NCBI GenBank assembly: GCA_963779805.1
Contig: CAVZZN010000011.1
Location: forward strand, 124,001 to 188,000
DNA: 64,000 nt
Origin: CAIWHR01 sp963779805
Lineage (GTDB): Bacteria; Pseudomonadota; Gammaproteobacteria; Burkholderiales; Casimicrobiaceae
Reading direction: 5' to 3'
Below the pieces are notes generated by a model. The model was not told the DNA's origin. It saw only the letters and a list, made by a program, of their open reading frames with translations, and did no database searches. Positions 62,255-64,000 of the stretch are shown here, one piece after another. A program made the position numbers and the translations under genes. Every line of letters begins with the position of its first letter. The first letter of the stretch is position 1.

Positions 62255-63301
62255 TTACGACGCGATGCGCTTGCTCGCGGCATAACCGTAGTGGCCGTTG
62301 GGCAGGTAGCACGACTGACCGCCGCCCATGCCGCCGGTCACCACGATCAGGATCTGCTCCGGCCGGTTGGTGAACGGGATCGCGCCATCGACCAGGAAGT
62401 GCTCGTCCCCGTGCTCGCCTCGACGCAGCACCGCGCGCCGAACGGAGAGCCCGTCGGCCGGCAGGCGCGAGTGCCTGAAGATGTGATCCTGCACACGCTC
62501 GCGCGTGAAACCGGCATCCGAGAGGATGCGCGCGTGCAGGGGATTCAGCGCGATCACCGGCGTGCTGTGGGGATCCGCCACGTTGGCCGTGCCCGGGCTG
62601 ATCAGGCTGGCCGTCAGCGTCTTGATCAGGTCCTCCCAGCGATCGCTGGAATCGTGGATGTTGGTGCTCGAGTTCACGCCGACCACCGTGACGACGCTCT
62701 CGTCCGCGGCGAAACCCCTTGTCGTGTGGAACGGCGGCCAGGCGCTCTCTTCCTCGTTCTCGCCGATGCACAGCGTGTACTTGCCCACGAACCCTTGCGT
62801 GCACTTGTCGACATCACCGGGGACTGCGCCACCGATGTTCAGCAGGACGAGCCGTATCGCCCGCCCGATGGTCGCATTGGCGCGCCACCCCGGCCCCATC
62901 ACGCCCATGCCGCAGTTCAATCCGATCCGCTGCCGCACGGGCCCGTTGACGATCAGCATCGGCGTGAGCGGATTGGTGGTCGATTGCAGCGCGTCGAGCA
63001 TCCAGGCGGGCTCGAGCATGAGCTCCACCGCGGCGATCAGCACCGGCATGTACTCCGGCTTGCAGCCGGCCATGACCGCATTCACGGCGATCTTTTCGAC
63101 CGTCGCCGGATGGTTTGCCGGCGGCATCCTGCCGAGCGACTCGTCGGGGCGGCGGCTCGTGCCCGACAGCATTCGCCGCACCCTTTCCTCCGTGGGCGGG
63201 ATGACCGGAAGACCGTCGGTATAGCCCCTGGCCTCGAACTCGGCAAAGATGCGCTCGGGATCGTCGTCCAGCGCGAGACGGCTCGAATGCAATGGCATCA
63301 T
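62255..63301 (-). CDS. Unknown protein encoded beside the UGSC selenoprotein
   Basis: A 348-residue protein starting MMPLHSSRLAL (ATG 63301 or 63298), 4 bp after the selenoprotein stop, so the two are probably co-translated. No family with known activity is recognised. Visible features are YTDGLPVIPPTEERV near residue 28, conserved-looking Cys and Gly segments (AGCKPEYMPVL, GLNCGMGVMGPGW, DVDKCTQGF, YTLCIGENEEES) and a C-terminal VTGGMGGGQSCYLPNG. It has no signal peptide or membrane helix. Five dispersed Cys and the selenoprotein neighbour suggest a thiol or selenol reaction partner. This is inference from position. Confidence 0.85.
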   Translation of the reverse strand: MMPLHSSRLALDDDPERIFAEFEARGYTDGLPVIPPTEERVRRMLSGTSRRPDESLGRMPPANHPATVEKIAVNAVMAGCKPEYMPVLIAAVELMLEPAWMLDALQSTTNPLTPMLIVNGPVRQRIGLNCGMGVMGPGWRANATIGRAIRLVLLNIGGAVPGDVDKCTQGFVGKYTLCIGENEEESAWPPFHTTRGFAADESVVTVVGVNSSTNIHDSSDRWEDLIKTLTASLISPGTANVADPHSTPVIALNPLHARILSDAGFTRERVQDHIFRHSRLPADGLSVRRAVLRRGEHGDEHFLVDGAIPFTNRPEQILIVVTGGMGGGQSCYLPNGHYGYAASKRIAS

Positions 63302-63305
63302 CGCG

Positions 63306-63845
63306 CTACCTCGCGAGCAGCTGTTCGACGATCGAAGGCAAGTGCTCGCGTGCCACTGCCCTCACCTTCTGCTCGGGCAGGGGATTGAGCGGATGGGGCA
63401 ACACGTGCCGGTGGATCTGTTCCAGGCCCACCCCCTTGGCGACGGCCAGCGAAAGCTTGTCGAACACCTGTGTCACCAGCACGACGGTCGGGACGCCGCG
63501 TGCCTCCAGCTCCACACTGTCGTGGATACACCACGACGTGCAGGACCCTCAGGTGCCTAGGCCGACGATCGCGCCGTCGCAGCGCGCCGCAGCCTGATCG
63601 AGCACTTGCGGCTGCAATGCGGCCGTCGTGGGGCTCTCGTACAGGACGACTTCCTTGACGCCGTATTCCCTCGGCAGCCGCTCGCGCAACTCGTCGGCGA
63701 GATACGTCATGCATTGCCATCCATTCGCGAAGATGCCGAGGGTTGCGCCTTCGAGCGTGCCGAGGCGTTGCGCCAGCGCCCGCCGGCGTTGGCGATCGCC
63801 ATCGGCGCTCTCGCCCACCGGATTGAGTAGTTCGATCTGCCCCAT
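63306..63845 (-). CDS. UGSC-family selenoprotein with in-frame UGA (Sec99)
   Basis: From ATG 63843-63845, preceded by a perfect AGGAGG site, to TAG at 63306-63308 is one frame of 180 codons broken only by TGA at 63549-63551. Reading TGA as selenocysteine gives GLGT-U-GSCTSWCIHDSVEL, the U-G-S-C signature of the UGSC selenoprotein family known from marine and soil bacteria. Codon 99 is Sec, and Cys102 gives a U-x-x-C redox-type pair. The sequence continues as normal protein after the UGA (RGVPTVVLVTQVFDKLSLAV). A hairpin fitting a SECIS element follows at once. Its biochemical function is unknown. A standard gene caller would split it into two pieces. Confidence 0.9.
63519..63551 (-). promoter_or_regulatory. 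Bacterial SECIS element following the UGA codon
   Basis: In the mRNA the UGA (63549-63551) is followed by 11 nt and then a perfect 7-bp stem, GUCGUGG / CCACGAC (63531-63537 and 63519-63525), closing a UGUAU loop that contains GU. A further CAC/GUG pairing extends the stem past one bulged A. The loop begins 18 nt after the UGA, in the range usual for SelB-recognised bacterial SECIS elements. Confidence 0.85.
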
Positions 63846-64000
63846 TGCGTCCTCCTGTTGAGCATCCTGCTGTTGAGTGCATTGCCGTCGAGCGTGCGAA
63901 CGATGCGCGGCTCGCCACCGAACCGTGCCGGACATCGGCTCGCCGCTCACGATGCGCGGCACGCCATCACGCGGTGGCGGAAATACGCTCGATCGTGCTC

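Noticed and set aside
63549..63551. TGA read as an ordinary stop, giving a 98-residue protein and a separate 69-residue downstream gene
   Set aside because: The frame continues without interruption to a family-like C-terminus, the U-G-S-C motif falls exactly on the TGA, and a SECIS-type hairpin follows.
63967..64000. Possible last codons (ending ERISATA and TGA) of another minus-strand gene
   Set aside because: Only about ten codons are inside the window, too few to support a call, though a further upstream gene is likely.
1..64000. CRISPR arrays, tRNA or rRNA genes
   Set aside because: No regularly spaced repeats, no cloverleaf-like sequence and no rRNA-like stretch was noticed.

Overview
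The window reads as part of a high-GC betaproteobacterial chromosome, most likely Burkholderiales or a close uncultured relative. This placement is inference from gene content. Four Bug/TctC-type extracytoplasmic receptors occur without TctAB membrane partners, alongside three CaiB/BaiF CoA-transferases, two TRAP systems, a phasin and a PlpD-type patatin autotransporter. No rRNA, tRNA, CRISPR array or replication origin was seen.

Layout. 1-3182 (minus): a catabolic operon of amidohydrolase, SDR dehydrogenase, Bug receptor and a frameshifted carboxymuconolactone decarboxylase. 3330-10335: a DUF2189 membrane protein, an ECF sigma factor coupled to a cupin protein, an orphan TupB-like permease, CBS, solute-binding, FMN-reductase, HxlR and methyltransferase genes. 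10563-18897: envelope and stress genes (DUF5648 protein, His/Cys periplasmic protein, PlpD-like patatin, phasin, iron-permease-like protein, hemerythrin, second patatin). 19074-23195: a surface-glycan cluster with a fused GT2-GT4 glycosyltransferase, a DegT aminotransferase and a broken epimerase. 23319-26439: a von Willebrand A gene split by a decayed serine-recombinase element. 26507-29131: small exported and membrane proteins, including an ion channel and a divergent promoter with an inverted repeat.

29205-46624 holds acid catabolism genes. A [Bug receptor - amidohydrolase-fold protein] pair is present twice on the minus strand and faces a third amidohydrolase-fold gene. Next come a LysR regulator and a divergent MaoC hydratase / alpha-beta hydrolase / acyl-CoA ligase / thiolase operon, then a TRAP system with fused DctQM, a CaiB/deacetylase pair and an enoyl-CoA hydratase. 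46660-53124 (minus) is a five-gene operon: CaiB, Bug, MmgE/PrpD, PaaK-like ligase, amidase. 53387-62224 (plus) carries an epimerase, then IclR, CaiB, MaoC-type dehydratase, a three-gene TRAP transporter and an acetate-type CoA-transferase. Taken together the genes fit uptake of organic acids, CoA activation and beta-oxidation-like degradation; substrates cannot be read from sequence.

The most striking item is at the right edge. The gene at 63306-63845 (minus) is interrupted by an in-frame TGA in the context T-TGA-G-S-C, and a perfect 7-bp hairpin follows 11 nt later. This fits a UGSC-family selenoprotein with a bacterial SECIS element. It is followed 4 bp later by a 348-residue protein of unknown function.

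Seven otherwise intact genes outside the recombinase carry a single frame break (carboxymuconolactone decarboxylase, solute-binding protein, methyltransferase, PlpD, hemerythrin, epimerase, IclR). These could be assembly errors or real mutations. The recombinase, with roughly a dozen frame changes in 1.8 kb, is clearly decayed.
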